Source: Acanthopleura granulata
Taxonomy: Eukaryota; Mollusca; Polyplacophora; Chitonida; Chitonidae
DNA: 64,000 nucleotides
Reading direction: 5' to 3'
Assembly (NCBI GenBank): GCA_016165875.1
Contig: JABBOT010000005.1
Coordinates: 19,965,203 to 20,029,202, forward strand
Part shown: piece after piece, positions 62,235 to 64,000 of the stretch
Layout of the letters: every line of letters starts with the position of its first letter
Position numbering within the stretch: position 1 is the stretch's first letter
Position numbers and translations under genes: made by a program
The notes under the pieces: generated by a model
Databases searched by the model: none
What the model was told of the DNA's origin: nothing
What the model saw: the letters and a program-made list of their open reading frames with translations, nothing else

Positions 62235-64000
62235 AACGTGGTGTTTTTTGCATTGATAATGGGGTGTTTTCTGACTGATAACATGTTTTCTCACTGGTGA
62301 TTCATGGGTCAATCATTGATAACATCACGGTGTTCATGAATAATTCAGTGTTCTCTGATCGACTCGGTGTTTTAATCCTTCTGCTTTCATGGTGTGACAT
62401 GTTTGAAACAGTAGGTATTGAACATGCATACCTGTAGCATGAGTTTGTTCAGTTTAGATGTAAAAAGACATAATATTTAATGCTCACAGTTAATATGTAG
62501 GCATCCACAGTAATGCCGTGTTTTTCACAATTTTTCATAGAGGTTTGGAAGTGCATTTTAAACAAGAGATACTGTAAAATGACCTTGGAGGTTAGACGTG
62601 ACCTTAAAACAAAGCCTCACCATTAGTGGCAACAATCAACATGTTTGTATTTCAAAGTAATGTCTCCTTAAATTGCTTTAACTTTTTGGGAGCTGCAAAT
62701 ATCTTTTTCTAACTTTCATTGCCACCCAACCCATGGTGTTTCATGAATTAACCTAGGAACGAATAAAACGCTTTCCTCCTCCTCAGCAAAGTGGTCCAAA
62801 TTATGGACTGCTTTGTTCTTTCCTTAAATCTGTCGTACTGTTTTGGTACATGTGTGCTCACGAAACCTTACGAGAGCAATAACACTGCATAGTCGCGCCA
62901 GAAAGTGTTATGATATGGATATCTTGTGTAGCCCAACACAGTATCCCATTACCAAATTTTCCGTTCAGTTGTCAGCACTCTGCCTCCGGCTGTATAACAT
63001 AGCTGTACGTGTATGAACATCTGTGATGTAAGTAAAGGTATATGCTACGTCACACCTGCCATACATGCACTAGACTTTGATTTGCCAAACTGAAGAACAT
63101 TGTTTCATCTCAGATTCAGCTTTCAAGTAAACTCTCCACTCAAGATAATTGTCAGATGCTGGTAACGAAGAGGTTGCTGATGTGTAATGAGTTTATCTGT
63201 TCTGTTTTTATGATGGACAAGTGTTATCCTAGGGATATGAAGCAGATTAACATTTTGTGTTTGTGTGTAGGTAATAACCTAATTATTTTATCCTGCAACC
63301 TCTGGTACATATGTTAGCAAAGAAAGAAAGCATACACTTGGGAACTAAAAGTTTGTTCTGTAAAATTTTGTTGGATTTGAGGTTGATTAACTTCATGGTT
63401 TCTAACCCTCATTGAGTTTTGGGTTTTTGATCTGTTTGAATCATCAGATACGGGCTTAGCATGGCAGGGTTTTGGTGATGGCGAGTTAGGAAATATTTGC
63501 GTGACAGGTTTTGAAATCATCAGTTTATTCACACTATTGGGTGCAACATTTTCAGTGTGCTGGCGTGACAAGTTTTGAAATGTTTAGTGAGTTGGCATTA
63601 AAAGATTGGAAGTCTTCAGTGCTTGAGCATGGCAGGATTTGAAACTTAGATGCAGTTCCATTGGCTGATACAAATATATTAGATACAAAGCCAAATGTGA
63701 GCTACAAGTAAATGACTTTTATGAAGAGGAATATAATTTATTGAAGTAATTTAACTATTATTTGATAATTGTGTGTGAGAGGAGCTTATTGCTGGTGTTA
63801 AGTTGGAATTTATGTAGTACATATGCAAGAAAAAATTAACTTTCAGTGTATATAGTACTTCAGATATGTAAAAAGTAAATTGTGCCTTTGATGATACAAA
63901 CATGAAACTTGGCACATAGTTATAAGGTATTTGGATGTAGAGCCATCCGTGATTTGCTCTGTGGCTGCAATATTCCAGTGTGGCCTCCATAGACCTCCCT
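62235..64000. other. PHKA intron, right end of window
   Basis: No further exon recognised. 63420-63660 repeats ATGGCAGG/GTGACAGGTTTTGAAA(T) words loosely (four times), perhaps a decayed ~60-bp repeat. Confidence 0.4.

Overview
The window is animal nuclear DNA. It has long introns with GT-AG (and a few GC-AG) boundaries, AATAAA polyadenylation signals, many short interspersed repeats with tRNA-like heads, TIR-bearing MITEs and a Penelope-like retroelement fragment. The repeat styles and the two gene families suggest a marine lophotrochozoan, most likely a mollusc or a close relative. This is inference; no species-specific marker was recognised.

Two protein-coding genes are visible, both on the + strand. 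At 179-1729 lie the last four coding exons of a DEAD-box RNA helicase of the DDX49 type (ribosome biogenesis), followed by its 3' UTR and poly(A) signals near 2573-2589. From 11409 to the right edge runs a very large gene for the alpha regulatory subunit of phosphorylase b kinase (PHKA type). It starts at a clear initiator exon (26 residues), and about 30 coding exons can be placed by family similarity and matching intron phase up to 61217, with one more likely exon at 62167. The calmodulin-binding and C-terminal parts lie outside the window. The product is the scaffold and regulatory subunit that joins beta, gamma and calmodulin (delta) to control glycogen breakdown.

The PHKA gene has several unusual splicing arrangements: a pair of homologous 145-nt exons (26899-27043 and 30509-30653) that look mutually exclusive; a 117-bp (39-codon) in-frame tandem duplication of the 3' half of exon 13 that carries a second 5' splice site; two introns that appear to begin with GC; and a run of phase-1 exons of length divisible by three (35929-49330) that encode a basic, serine-rich, phosphorylation-type linker and can each be skipped without a frameshift.

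Between the genes (about 2600-11400) the DNA is repeat-rich: a TATA-like site near 3738, an array of TTAGTTATGTCC-like words (4060-4600), six copies of a compound satellite whose core is a 17-19 bp minisatellite (4740-7320), a degenerate array with ~180-190 bp period (7430-8500) interrupted by a SINE, and a 51-59 bp array (9507-9775). The PHKA introns hold about 18 SINE copies or fragments, two TA-flanked MITE families, a Tc1/mariner-like non-autonomous element (18799-19694), a fold-back element (11720-12182), a Penelope-like fragment with inverted terminal repeats nested in a MITE (21276-23029), and several tandem duplications, including a 374-bp triplication (42854-43980). No rRNA, independent tRNA or CRISPR locus was seen.
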